Notes under the pieces: model-generated
Told to the model about the DNA's origin: nothing
Database searches by the model: none
What the model saw: only the letters and a program-made list of their open reading frames with translations
In this document: piece by piece, positions 1 through 9,538 of the stretch
How positions within the stretch are numbered: the first letter of the stretch is position 1
Layout: each line of letters starts with the position of its first letter
Program-made: the position numbers and the translations under genes
Assembly: GCF_000417875.1 (NCBI RefSeq)
Contig: NW_006920871.1
Coordinates: 995,740 to 1,059,739, forward strand
Source: Pseudozyma flocculosa PF-1
Taxonomy: Eukaryota; Basidiomycota; Ustilaginomycetes; Ustilaginales; Ustilaginaceae
DNA length: 64,000 nucleotides
Reading direction: 5' to 3'

Positions 1-1
1 G

Positions 2-1213
2 CTTGACACTCTGGTAGAGCAGAGCAGGGATGGCGTCGAGGGCGCGTTCAACCTCGTTCGGACGCTGCTCGGCAAGCTTAGCGCGCTTGGTCGCCTAGTG
101 GTCGGCTTTCAAGGCGACTCGTCATCCACCTCGGCTGCTCTGGTGTCTGCGCTCAACACAAACCTGGTCTGGTCCGCCTCGAACGACGGCGGCGACGCAG
201 CGTCGACCTCGGCCGCGGCAAGCGGCACCATCCTGACGGCCAGGCTCCACGCACCGGCTGTGATGCGCTACATCTACCGCAACTATGGGCTGCGTCCATC
301 GTCGAGCTCGGCCGCAGTGTTCCGAGCCCTGCACCCCTCCGAGGTCTCGGGTGCACGGGAGAAGCTGTCGGACGACACCACGTGGTCTGACCTCGAGGGC
401 ATCGGTGAGGGTCACCAAGAGTCCGATGCCGATGCGCGCTTCTGGGAGATCCTGCGCAACACCTCGAGCCGCGGAGCCCTGGGCATCCCTGCGTACGAAG
501 GTGGTGGCGGCACCGCCGGGTGGTGGGCGAATGGCAGCATCGCCGCCGACGAGGTCGAGTGCGTCTTCAAACGCCCCACGCCCTTGGCTTCCCGCTCCGG
601 TCCAACACACGCCGCCACCGTCCACGGAGATCGCATCTGCTTTGAAGACATTGTCGGAGCCGCGGCGCAGGACGGCGAGACGGCCCGCAGCCCCCGAAGC
701 AACAGCTGGGGTTTCCTCGAGCTTCACTACCAAGCACGCAGCGGCAAGGTCTACGAGGAGCTGGTGGGCTGTGTGGTCGAGAGCTCGAGCCACGGGCGCA
801 AGCTTTTCCTTCGGCCGCTCGACATGGTTGACCGACGCGACATCAATCAGGCTCTGCCTCAGCCTGCTCCTCCGGCCCTTCCATCGCAGCCTTCGATTGC
901 CTCGGGCTCTGGACCGGAAGCTGCCACGTCTTCGAGAGCGGCGGGTGCGGACCCGCACGCGTCGATGGTCTCCAGGCTGCCCTTCAACCTCTCAGAGACG
1001 GACGCTCAGCGAGCCAGGAGGGAGGACGTCCCGCTCCCGTACGCCTTCTATCAGCATTCGGCGCAGGGCGGTCTTGAAGCGCAGCAGCAACAGCAGCAGC
1101 AGCAGCAGCAGCAGGGCATGCGGGGCTCGACGGGCAAGAGCACCATCTTCTTCGAACCAGAGGCGGGAGACGACGAAGACGACGAGGATCCCGACGACGA
1201 TCTGGACCTGTGA
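2..1213 (+). CDS. ELP5: Elongator complex protein 5 homologue (5'-truncated by window edge)
   Basis: The reading frame is open from base 2 and encodes 403 residues to a TGA at 1211-1213, so the start lies outside the window. Elp5/Iki1 belongs to the Elp4-Elp5-Elp6 hexameric RecA-like ring of Elongator, which supports modification of wobble uridines in tRNA. Family recognition rests on the C-terminus: an LPFNLSETDAQRARREDVPLPY-type segment (NLS.TD.QR...VPLPY) is followed by a strongly acidic tail ending DPDDDLDL, as in fungal and animal Elp5. A 12-residue polyglutamine tract (CAG run near 1081-1115) sits between these two parts and is not a family feature. The N-terminal half is weakly conserved, as usual for Elp5, and shows no Walker motif. 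The call is good from the C-terminus; the N-terminal part is only compatible with it. Confidence 0.82.
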   Translation, partial: LDTLVEQSRDGVEGAFNLVRTLLGKLSALGRLVVGFQGDSSSTSAALVSALNTNLVWSASNDGGDAASTSAAASGTILTARLHAPAVMRYIYRNYGLRPSSSSAAVFRALHPSEVSGAREKLSDDTTWSDLEGIGEGHQESDADARFWEILRNTSSRGALGIPAYEGGGGTAGWWANGSIAADEVECVFKRPTPLASRSGPTHAATVHGDRICFEDIVGAAAQDGETARSPRSNSWGFLELHYQARSGKVYEELVGCVVESSSHGRKLFLRPLDMVDRRDINQALPQPAPPALPSQPSIASGSGPEAATSSRAAGADPHASMVSRLPFNLSETDAQRARREDVPLPYAFYQHSAQGGLEAQQQQQQQQQQQGMRGSTGKSTIFFEPEAGDDEDDEDPDDDLDL

Positions 1214-2120
1214 TTGTCGAGACTGGCCGGCCGGCAAAGGTCCCTTTCTCCTCGATCCCAAGGAGGGAACGCGGCAACGACAGGGAGGCGGAATGGATAC
1301 TACACGGCCGACTGCTCATTTTCACCACCCCCTCAACCACACCATGCTTTTAGACATCTGTAGCAAACACTAAGTGCCTTGCCATCCCGCTCCCTCACGC
1401 GCATTCTCTCACATCATTGTCCCTCTCCGCACATCCATGCATAATCACTAGCATCGTCACAATCAAGTTTAAGCTGAGCTTCATCGAGCGGCGCTCGACG
1501 GCTGACTGGTGGCCTAGGCACATAGGAAGGAACCTCGGGGAGCAGTGGGTCGGTTTCCCGAGAGCGCGCTCTGCTCTTAACGTGGCGCCGTTGGCTGACT
1601 ACGATGCGTTTCAAGGGAGGGGACTCCGCGCCTCAGGCCCCCTCTTCTCGGTGCCACCTGGTCGGGGCCGGTTCCTGGCCGCCCGATCCGCCTTGAGCCA
1701 CACGTTGCGAGGAGAAAGACGGGCACGCACGGCTCTGGCTCGGGGTGCCGCAAATCTGGCTGCCCTCGCCCTCGCCCTCGCCCGCGGTGCGTGCTCAGGC
1801 TTGATCGGTTCCATCGACGGTGGCACAACGATGCCGTCGTCTGGTCGCTCGACGGCCCTCTTCCGTGCTTCGGGACGACATCTGCAGCGATTCGAGCGCC
1901 CGTCTTGCCGTGTCAAGCCAGTTAAAAGGCTCCTCGTTGCGCTGCTGGCTCGCGTGCCATGCGGCATTGGCAAGGCATTCTGCATGTGCGGGTGAATCAG
2001 TGGCATCTTCGAGACTACTAAGTTGGGATACTGATACAGTGGTTGGAGATTGGAGCAAGCCTCGGATTGGGGGAGGGGGGCGGGCAGAGACCAGGAGCGG
2101 TGCTATGGGGCGGCACGGCT
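1214..2120. other. Convergent intergenic region, no gene seen
   Basis: This stretch separates the 3' ends of the ELP5-like gene and the small minus-strand gene, so it should hold two terminators and 3' UTRs. Open frames of up to about 190 codons occur on both strands, but they have no recognisable domain and are rich in Arg/Ala/Pro as expected for GC-rich noncoding DNA. Confidence 0.6.
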
Positions 2121-2755
2121 CTAGGGCTTGATGCCCTTGGCCTCGAGCGTCTTTCGGTCCTCCTCCTCGAGCATCTCGTCGATCTTTGCGCCGCGCGAGG
2201 GCTCGTTGCCGTGCTCGCGCGCGGCGTCGGTGGGCTTCTCGTCGTCCTTTGCCTTCTCGCGCTGGGCCTCTTCCTTGGCCTCCTTGCCGGCCTGGGCGAG
2301 CTTGTTCTGTGCATGCCACGGTCACGGTGAGGGGAAGAAGGGGCGTTGGGGCGACAAAAACGAGATCAGCAAGCGGTCCCCTGTCATCGTACGGCAGCCG
2401 GTCGCACGGGGTAGAGTGGAGTGGGAACAGGGCGGCGGGGGGGACACGCACCTTGATGCTCTTCTCGTCGCGCGAGTCGAGGTTGAGGTGGCTGTTCTCG
2501 ACGCCCTTTTCGTGGTTCTTTCGGTCGTCGTCGTGGTGCATGCCGACGTCCGGGTTAGGGCCGGAAGCGTTACGCTGGTCGCCGTCCTCGCTGTGGGTCG
2601 GCGGGCATCGAGAGTATCGTGTCGCAGCGCGGTGGAAGGAGCCGTCAGCGGACGAACTGCTGGCTGCGCGACAGAGGGCGCGAAGCCCGGGGGAGACACC
2701 GGCGACGAAGAGGGCCTACTCACGCGTGGGTCTCGTACTTGGCGATGGTCGACAT
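2121..2755 (-). CDS. Small hydrophilic acidic protein of unknown function (three exons)
   Basis: The exons are 2755-2724, 2590-2452 and 2306-2121, joined by GTGAGT...CAG and GTGCGT...CAG introns in matching phases. They give 118 residues starting MSTIAKYETHAEDGDQRN and ending KTLEAKGIKP. The protein is highly charged (Asp, Glu, Lys, Asn, His), has no signal peptide, TM segment or cysteine, and its second half is predicted helical (repeated K/E/A with KEAKEEAQREKAK). This composition is like small LEA-like or stress-associated hydrophilic proteins, but I do not recognise a named family. The exon structure and the unbroken joined frame make a real gene likely. It is divergent from the 3538 gene and shares a 782-base promoter region with it. 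Confidence 0.7.
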
Positions 2756-3537
2756 GATTGGGGCTAGTTGTATAGACGAGGGTGTTGGGCGTGGTCAGGG
2801 GAGCGATGATGGTGAGTTGTAGAAGGGAGAAGAGGGATAGCCTTGCCGTCGATCCGAGGTTACATACGCCGTGGGCAGGCACGTCGATCACCTTGTCCGC
2901 ACATCGAAGGCGAGCGAGCCTTGGTGCGCTCACACGACGAGGCAGAGAAGAGGGAAGAGTGGCATGTAGCACAACGTCACAGCCCTCTCACCTCGCCGCA
3001 TTGTCCGCCGGCTTGGCTTCAAGGCCCCAGAGGAGGAGCGGCCAGGCTGTAGGGCTTGGGCCTGGCCTGGTCTGGCCTCGCTGCGTCGCCTGCTGAAGGC
3101 GCCGCGGGTCGAACCGTCTACCGTCGATGCTCGAGGCCAGACTGCAAGGCTGCGCTGCGGGCTTCTGCCTGGCCAGGCAGGGCCAGGCAGGGTCCACGGC
3201 CGGCCTCTTGGCTTTGTCGCGCTTGCATTCGCATTTCGTCACCTTGCCTGGCGACCCATCGCCGATGCCAGCCGATCAGCGCACGCCATCTTGTGCGCCC
3301 GATGGATTTTCGTGGTCGGCGTTCTGCGCACAGGCCCTTGCTTGCTCGAGCTCGACTCGACTCGACTGGGCCCTGGCCGAAGAAACCGCCAGCGCTCTCC
3401 TGCCCGCGCTCGCTCGCTCGCTGGCTTGCTCTCTCTGGCAGGCCAGCCCAGCTCCCACCCGCCTGTGCCCCTGTCCTCCTTCCCCTCGACATTGCCCCGG
3501 GCCTCGTCCTCGATAGGCACAAACGCAAGCGCCCGTC
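2756..3537. promoter_or_regulatory. Divergent promoter region (small protein / RGG protein)
   Basis: The region lies between two ATGs that point away from each other. It contains dense GCCTGG/CCAGGC words, including a near-tandem CCAGGCAGGG repeat at about 3173-3191, and CTCG runs at about 3406-3425. No TATA-like box stands out. No gene is seen. Confidence 0.5.
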
Positions 3538-4663
3538 ATGTCCAGCCCTCCGACAGAGAGCCAGGCCACCGTCTCGCAAGAGCAACAACATGCGCAGCAG
3601 CAGGCCGAACCGCCACACCAAGCCCCTTCACCCGCCCCTCCAGCCGTCGAACTGACCAAAAAGGAGAGCGAGCTGCCTGCTCCAACTGAGACCGCCCACG
3701 ACGACGCCACCGCCGCTGATGCTGCTGCTGCAGATGTTGCCGCCCCCGCTCCGACGCCGGAAGAAGCCGCAGCCGCAGCTGCAGCTGCCGGCAAGGCTGG
3801 CAGCAGTGCCAAGCGAGGAGGCGCAGCGCCTAGAGGAGGCGGCAGGGGCGGCGGGCCCAACCAGTACCTCAACCCCGCCCGCCACCTCACGGGCGGGCCG
3901 GCGCGCGAGAAGCTCTCGCAGCAAGAGCTCGACGCAAAGATGCAAAAGGCGCGCCTCCAGAACGAGGCCATCCTCAAGCGACGCGAGCTCGTCGAAAAGG
4001 ACAAGGACCAGTACTCGGCCCTCACCGAAAAGGAGCGACAGGAGCGAAAGGAGAGGGCCAGAAAGGCAGTAGAGGACAAAAAGATCCAGGTGAGTCGACG
4101 CGCGGGTGCATATCCACCCCCCCTCCCATCCGCTGACCATGCTCGCGTTCCTCGCCCCTCTGCATCGCCCGCCGCAGCTCGCCATCGACGAGGAGCGCAA
4201 CAAGAACCGCGAGCGCAAGCTCGAAAAGGTCGACCGCCGGCAGTGGGACTCGGAAAAGGCGGGCGACGAAGCGCTGTGGCAGACAAACTACCGCGAGTAC
4301 TCGAGGCACAGCGGCGGTGGCGGAGACGAACGAGGCGCCGGACGCGGAGGACGAGGCCGTGGCGGCGGGGCCGGTGCCAGCGGACGGGGGCGTGGTCGAG
4401 GTGGTGGCGGGAGCGGGAGCGGGAGCGGAGCTGCAGCCGGCCCAAATCAAGGGCAGAGGAAGCCACAGCCGAAGACGGTCGACCTCAAGGACCAGGTACT
4501 CTTCCCGGCGCTGCCCTCGGCCGCTCCCAAGGAGGACAAGCCAAAGGACGGCGCTCCGGCGAGCAAGGCCGATGCTGCAACGACCAAGGACGATGCAGCG
4601 GCAGCGAGCAAGCCCTCGTCGACCCCGCCAGCTAGCACAACAGAGCCCGCCAAGGCAGAGTGA
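3538..4663 (+). CDS. RGG-rich coiled-coil protein, putative RNA-binding
   Basis: The exons are 3538-4089 and 4178-4663, with an 88-base GTGAGT...GCAG intron in phase 0, giving 345 residues. Order of parts: a Pro/Ala/Gln-rich N-terminus (1-100), a Gly/Arg patch (about 95-115), a conserved-looking LTGG..REKLSQQELDAKM segment (about 119-140), and a long charged helix rich in Glu/Lys/Arg spanning the intron (about 135-220). After these come an Arg-Gly box with many RGG/RGRG repeats (about 238-275) and a Lys/Ala/Ser tail. The layout (charged helix plus RGG box) suggests an RNA-associated protein. It is loosely reminiscent of CCDC9-type proteins, but that link is weak. No catalytic motif is seen. 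The start is chosen as the first ATG of an uninterrupted frame downstream of pyrimidine-rich DNA. Confidence 0.78.
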
Positions 4664-5980
4664 CGCGGCGTATAAGCACTTTCGCACTGCCACCGCGGCC
4701 AGCATCGTAGACGTACCCACCCGCAATCTCTGTATACCACGAGGCAGCCGATCGCTGCGTCGAATCAAAGCATCCTCCAAGCCCGATTTGACCGTCCGAG
4801 GCCGATGCTTGTCCCTGCGTCTGTGTCCAGTTGTTGGCGCGCAGTGGCAAAACATGGCAGTGGTCGGATGGCTTCATGCCGATCCGATGCGAGCGAGAAG
4901 GAGGATGGGCGAGGCGAACGTCTGTGCAGGACTGGGTGCCGAGGCAGGCATGAGGGGCCAACAGCGGCGGCGGATGCACGTACTCGTCGAGCACGCCCAT
5001 CGTTGGGTACGCCAAACCTGACACGCAGCGGGAGCCGTTGCGGTTGCGGTACGGCAAGAGCCAATCGGGTGCCAGCAGAGATGAGGCGGCATGGCCTCGG
5101 CGGCGCCGAGCGGCGCGGCGCGAAAGAAGCTTAGTTCGAGAACATCCGGATGGCATCGGTTTGAGCGACAACCCACGCGTCGAGCAACTGGCTCGCACTT
5201 TGCTGGCGGGTTTGGGGGCGGGGGCATGGTCGTTGGTCGGTGCCTCGGAGAGGGAGTCATGACGTGGAAGGGAGAGGGTACGAGCCATGTCGCTATGGCG
5301 CATGCTGGAAAGGGCGAGCAGTGAAGACGATGCGCATCGTCTCTCCGGCGGTCGCGGTGGCGGTGGCGGGGGGAAGGGAGGAAAGGGAGGAAGGGAGGAG
5401 CGAGAGGACAGGGCGATCGATGGCCGAAGGGCGATAAAGGAGACGCGCACGCGCACGCGCGACGACCCTAGACCCAGAGCTGGACGAACCGCCGAGCCGC
5501 GCTTTGGATACTTGCCTGACCCCACCCACCGAGCCCATCGTCTCTGCTTCTCGTCAAGGCCCTCCGTCGGTCAAGACGTCCACGGCTCTCTCGGAAGAAA
5601 AAGGGTCTTCGATGGGTCGCGCGCCGGCAATCGAACCGCATCGTCAGGAGTCGTCGTCTGGTCGGTCGAGCAGCGGTGGGAACACTTGGCTTAGAAGCAC
5701 ACGACGACACGAGCTAGCCGGCTTGGCTGGCTGCCGGAATGGCGGCGCGGGGGAAAGGTGGGCTTGCCAAACAGGCGAAAGAGGGAGGGTCGTACTGGAC
5801 AACAGAGGCGACGGAACGCCATCGATCCCGGGCGCGCTTGCCCGCCTGGGGATCGAGTCATGTCAAGTCAGGGCCGAGCTTCTTGCAGCTGCATCTTGCT
5901 GCCTTGTCGGCATCGTCGGCAGCTTCTCACTGGCAGCTTCTCACTGGCAGCTCGGGCCGAGCGAGGGACGTCAGGCCGCC
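4664..5980. other. Convergent intergenic region, no gene seen
   Basis: The region lies between the 3' ends of the RGG protein gene and the secreted-protein gene. It holds a perfect 14-bp tandem duplication (GGCAGCTTCTCACT, two copies plus a partial third) at 5918-5950 and a GCGCAC run at about 5443-5461. No convincing coding region is seen. Confidence 0.55.
5918..5950. repeat. 14-bp tandem duplication
   Basis: Two exact copies of GGCAGCTTCTCACT are followed by GGCAG. It lies just downstream of the stop codon of the minus-strand secreted-protein gene. Confidence 0.9.
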
Positions 5981-6575
5981 TCAACCGAAGATCGTGAACT
6001 GGCCGAGACGGGTCCAATTGATGTCGCTCGCTGCATTTCGCGGGCGGGGCGGGCCGGAACCAGCAGCAGTGGGGATGATCAGGTCAGTCACGCGGTTCGA
6101 ACCTCGGGCTTTGAGGCAGCTGGCAGGATCGGGGCTCACCCTTCAGGCCGAAGCCTTCGCTCTGTCCGCTGTTGAGCTTGCTCAAGAACGAGGTGAAGTC
6201 CGCCAGCTGGTACGACGAGCCCGGGGCCCGGGCGCAGGACCACGACCTGCCTCCGAGCGTCTGGGGTGTGTGGGCCCCGCTGAGGCAGCTCGAGGCGCAG
6301 CCGTAGCGGGGTAGCCAGTCCGCTCCAGTGTCGCGCTGCCAGTTGATGGTCACCTCGTCCTTTTGATTGCCCGAGGTGATCCTCCAGTCCGAGTTGCCGC
6401 TGTAGCAGAGGAAGATCTGGTTGGCATGCAGTGCGGCCACCATGCTGTGGCCCGCATCGATCTTCCAGGTGCGGGCGAAGTCGGGGGCGCCACCAAAGCG
6501 CTGGGCCGAGCCGCCCGGGATGGCCGAGGCGACGAGGAGGACGAGGCAAGCAAAGAGCTTGACAAAGGGCTGCAT
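5981..6575 (-). CDS. Small secreted four-cysteine protein (candidate effector-like)
   Basis: The preferred model has exons 6575-6140 and 6030-5981, with a GTGAGC...GCAG intron containing a TGACTGAC branch-like word, giving 161 residues. Residues 1-25 form a clear signal peptide: MQPF then a Leu/Val/Ala core ending GGSAQ. The mature part has four cysteines (FLCYSG, YGCASSC, SWSCAR) and no TM or GPI signal, so it is predicted to be secreted with two disulfides. It is rich in Trp/Ser/Gly, and WxITSG and INW segments recur (VTINW and DINW). Without splicing the frame would read on to a stop at 6084-6086 and add a fifth cysteine; I prefer the spliced form because its C-terminus (NWTRLGQFTIFG) looks protein-like. 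I recognise no family. A TATA-like box lies 140 bases upstream of the ATG. Confidence 0.7.
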
Positions 6576-6608
6576 CGTGATGCGAAGCTGTTGTGGCAGT
6601 CTGAGTTT

Positions 6609-6624
6609 GGGGGGGGGGGGGGGG
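6609..6624. repeat. 16-base G homopolymer
   Basis: An uninterrupted run of G lies in the 5' leader of the minus-strand secreted-protein gene, where it reads as C16. It is a likely length-variable tract. Confidence 0.95.
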
Positions 6625-6714
6625 CAAGATCAGTGCAAAAGGCAGGGATGCGGTGCGATCGTAGACGTGGGTTGGATGGTGTGAGGGGCGGGGTGGAAGG
6701 GAGTGCAGGCTACT

Positions 6715-6720
6715 CTTATA
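6715..6720 (-). promoter_or_regulatory. TATA-like box of the secreted-protein gene
   Basis: On the minus strand TATAAG (within CCTATAAGAG) lies 140 bases upstream of the ATG at 6575. Inducible fungal secreted-protein genes often have such boxes; the assignment is by position only. Confidence 0.45.
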
Positions 6721-8035
6721 GGTCCTTGCCGAGCCGCAACGCTCGAGGGCGACGGCCAAGGGCCATGCTAGGAGACAGCAGCGACGAGTAGCCAGCTGTT
6801 CACAGCGCGCACGCTGCACTTCGAGGAGGACCTTGGTGACCGGCCATTCCCTGCGGCGGGCCTCCGCTGCCCCACCTTCGGCAGGCTTTCCGATGCACTC
6901 TCTGAAGACGGCGACGAGCACGGCTGGCACGTCCGGAGGACATGAAGGGCTTCGACATGCCGAAGGACTCGGGACGAATGGAGGAAACGGATGCGACCGA
7001 GTGAGAGAGGACCGGCTAGGCTCGTCTAAGAAGCCACTACGGCTGCCTTTCCTGGTGGGGTCGCGGCTATCTTTGCTGGCGGGGCCGCGCCCGGTGGCTT
7101 TCGGATGACTCTCCTGGTCTAGAATGGCTCTGCTTCCATGTGGGTCGTCGTAAATGAAGCTGGTGGGAGGCACATGAAGCCGACGTGGAGATGGGCGTCT
7201 GGGCGGGCAAGTCATATGTATGCATACGGAGAGCAGGGCAGGATTGACGGGGAAGAGGCGGGAGCAGGTCATCGACCCACTTCCGACGAGGTTGGCCGGC
7301 CAGCTGGCGGGACCTCGAGTCAGAAGTGGGGCTTGTCAGCTCACGGCGAGACGCCACGGCGAGTGCGGCGTGATGCAGCGACAGAAGGACTCGGTACCGA
7401 AGAGCGGGTGCCAGAGGCGGAGGTCGTCGATGGTGATGGTGGCGGTGGTGAAGAGCGGAGCCCGGCTGCAGGCTCGCGGCAGCAGCTGCGCAAGGAAAAG
7501 TGGCCGCCGCCTGCCGTGCGTCAAACGACTGCGACTCAGCAAAGTGGCCGGGCAGCAGAAGCAAGTGCAACCTCTGAGGCCACGTTGAAAGGGCAGGCTG
7601 AGAGCCCATCGAGGCCAGCATCCCCCCTTCCTCCAGCTTCCACCAAATCGGCTCAGCACCGAGCACAGGAAGAGACGATGGCGACAGCCTTGAGCGCCTC
7701 TGTGGCAGTCACGGGCACAGACAGACGAGCACCGCGCCGGCGGTCTCCTCCAACTGCATCACGCTCTCTTGCTTCGACACTGCGCTACGGACGATGCGTT
7801 GATGGTACAGCTTGTACAATTACAGGAGGAAGCGTCGCCTCGGGACGGCGTCTATGAGGCGTGCTGGACGCGGATACCGTCGTACAGCCGCCGCGACAAA
7901 GACCTAGCGGATGGGCTCGCGCACAGCATGCTCGCGCGAGGGTATGGGTGTTTGCAGACGACGAAGGCGATACCGTCGAGCTGCGGGCCAGGCCGGCATC
8001 TCGGACGACGTCGTGCCTGGCAGGGCCGTCACGTC

Positions 8036-9538
8036 TCAGCGCTGCTGCTGAGCCGCGACCGGCTTGTCGGTCCTCAGCAGCGTCGGAAAAGCTCGCGCAG
8101 AATCGTCGACGCTCTCCGGCGCCGCAGCCAGGCTGCCGTCCGCACCGGGCGGGTCGCCGAGGAAGAACGAGTGTCCGCCGCGCTCAAAGTCAAACGACGG
8201 CGCGAGAAAGTCGGCGTCGCGGACAAAGGCAAACTCGCCCGCCGGCGCCGTGTCGCGCAGCAGCTGCAGCGTCTCCTCGCCGTCGAGCTCGAGCGTGTGC
8301 TTCCTGCGGTGCGCCTCGGCGCTGAGCGGCGCCTCGCCGATCCGATGCGTGTATGCGCTGCCGGTACCGTCCTCGCCAATCAACGACGCGTCCTGGATCC
8401 GGAGGTGCGACGACAGCAGCGCAAACGTGTCGGCGTCGAACGAATCCGACAGCGACCTCTGCGGGATCAGCGACTCGGCCCCGGAACCTGCCGACAGCCC
8501 CGAGTCAACCTGGAACGAATTCCGATGGCTCGACTGCGCGGGCGACGACAGCGAGCTCGGCGGCAAAAGCGGGTTCTGGCCCAGCTCGGCGAGATTGAAT
8601 GCGCTCAGCAGGTCCCTGGGCACCTCGAGCTTGACAAAGCTGGGATCCTCGCGGCCCGACCAGCCGGCCCACGAGGATGCGCTCCACTGTGGAGCCATGG
8701 CCGTGTCCTTGAAGGGCGAGGGCGCGTCCGACAGCGTGAGCTCGGAGTGCGCGCTGCTGCCGGCGTCCGAGGACCGCTCGAGGTTGGACAGGTCGACGTG
8801 CGGCGCCGGAAAGCTCGTCATCTGGCTGGTGGCCGAGTCTGGCGGCGGCGGTGGCGGCGAGACGCGCACGTTGGCGTTCATGGGCCGAGGCGTGCTTGCG
8901 GCGGTGCCTGTCGACGCGCTAGGCGCGGGCCGCAATGCCGGAGCAGCCATGGTCATGGCATGGTGCGGCTGGGCGGCGGGCAGTGATGCGAGGTGTGCCG
9001 CCGTGCTGTGGTTGGCGAGGAGCTCGAGCTGTCGGCTGAGGTGCTGCACCCTCTCCTCCTGCTGGTGATGGTAGTTGATGCTGGCCCTGACTATGTCGCC
9101 CTTTGTGGGCTTCTTGCCCTGCACGAGCGCCTCTTGCAGCTGCGGGATGAGGCAAGCGAGTTCGTTGAAGCGCTCGTTCATTGCCTCTCTGCGCTCCTTT
9201 TCGACGGTGCTGTGGCTGGCCTTGGACGAGGGCGAGAGCTCGCTGCGCCTCTTGCGCTTGGCAGGTCTGGGCTGCGGCGTCGACGCAGACGCCGAGCCGG
9301 GCGAGTCGGACGCAACGGCCGTGGCCGACGGGATCGCGGTCGTGTTTGACAAGGATGATGAGGCGGCGTCGGGGCGTTGGGTGCTTTCTTGGTCAAGGAG
9401 GCGCGCCGCGCTAGGGCCGGGGGATCGACCTCTTGTGCTGGTGTTGGTGTTGGTGCTGGTGCTTGCTTCCGACGACGGCGTCGACCGCGACGAGCTCGAG
9501 GGGCGTGAGGCCGGTAGCTTTTTCTTGGGGGCTGCCAT
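8036..9538 (-). CDS. bHLH transcription factor
   Basis: A single exon encodes 500 residues from an ATG at 9538. A basic helix-loop-helix domain occupies about 109-170. The basic region HSTVEKERR has the His-Glu-Arg triad (H109, E113, R117) typical of factors that bind CACGTG-type E-boxes. It is followed by helix 1 (MNERFNELACLIPQL), a loop with GKKPTKGD and helix 2 (IVRASINYHHQQEERVQHL), which continues into a short leucine-containing helix. Residues 1-100 are Ser/Thr/Pro-rich with a basic cluster KRKRR (94-98) that may be a nuclear signal. The 330-residue C-terminal part is Ser/Asp-rich and disordered and could hold an activation domain. It is probably a nuclear regulator; the target pathway cannot be told. 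A (GGT)n tract lies in its upstream leader. Confidence 0.9.
   Translation of the reverse strand: MAAPKKKLPASRPSSSSRSTPSSEASTSTNTNTSTRGRSPGPSAARLLDQESTQRPDAASSSLSNTTAIPSATAVASDSPGSASASTPQPRPAKRKRRSELSPSSKASHSTVEKERREAMNERFNELACLIPQLQEALVQGKKPTKGDIVRASINYHHQQEERVQHLSRQLELLANHSTAAHLASLPAAQPHHAMTMAAPALRPAPSASTGTAASTPRPMNANVRVSPPPPPPDSATSQMTSFPAPHVDLSNLERSSDAGSSAHSELTLSDAPSPFKDTAMAPQWSASSWAGWSGREDPSFVKLEVPRDLLSAFNLAELGQNPLLPPSSLSSPAQSSHRNSFQVDSGLSAGSGAESLIPQRSLSDSFDADTFALLSSHLRIQDASLIGEDGTGSAYTHRIGEAPLSAEAHRRKHTLELDGEETLQLLRDTAPAGEFAFVRDADFLAPSFDFERGGHSFFLGDPPGADGSLAAAPESVDDSARAFPTLLRTDKPVAAQQQR

Larger units (their letters stand above)
6576..8035. other. Intergenic: promoter of secreted-protein gene plus 3' flank of bHLH gene
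   Basis: The first 150 bases upstream of 6575 carry a 16-G run and a TATA-like word. The rest shows open frames on both strands without domains. No gene is supported. Confidence 0.55.

Noticed and set aside
1417..1995. 192-codon plus-strand frame downstream of ELP5
   Set aside because: Arg/Ala-rich without motifs, in a convergent 3' flank, with equally long frames on the other strand.
6094..6103. GGTTCGAACC, resembling a tRNA B box
   Set aside because: It is a perfect palindrome; the flanks on neither strand pair into a T arm, and no A box or acceptor stem is present at the right distance.
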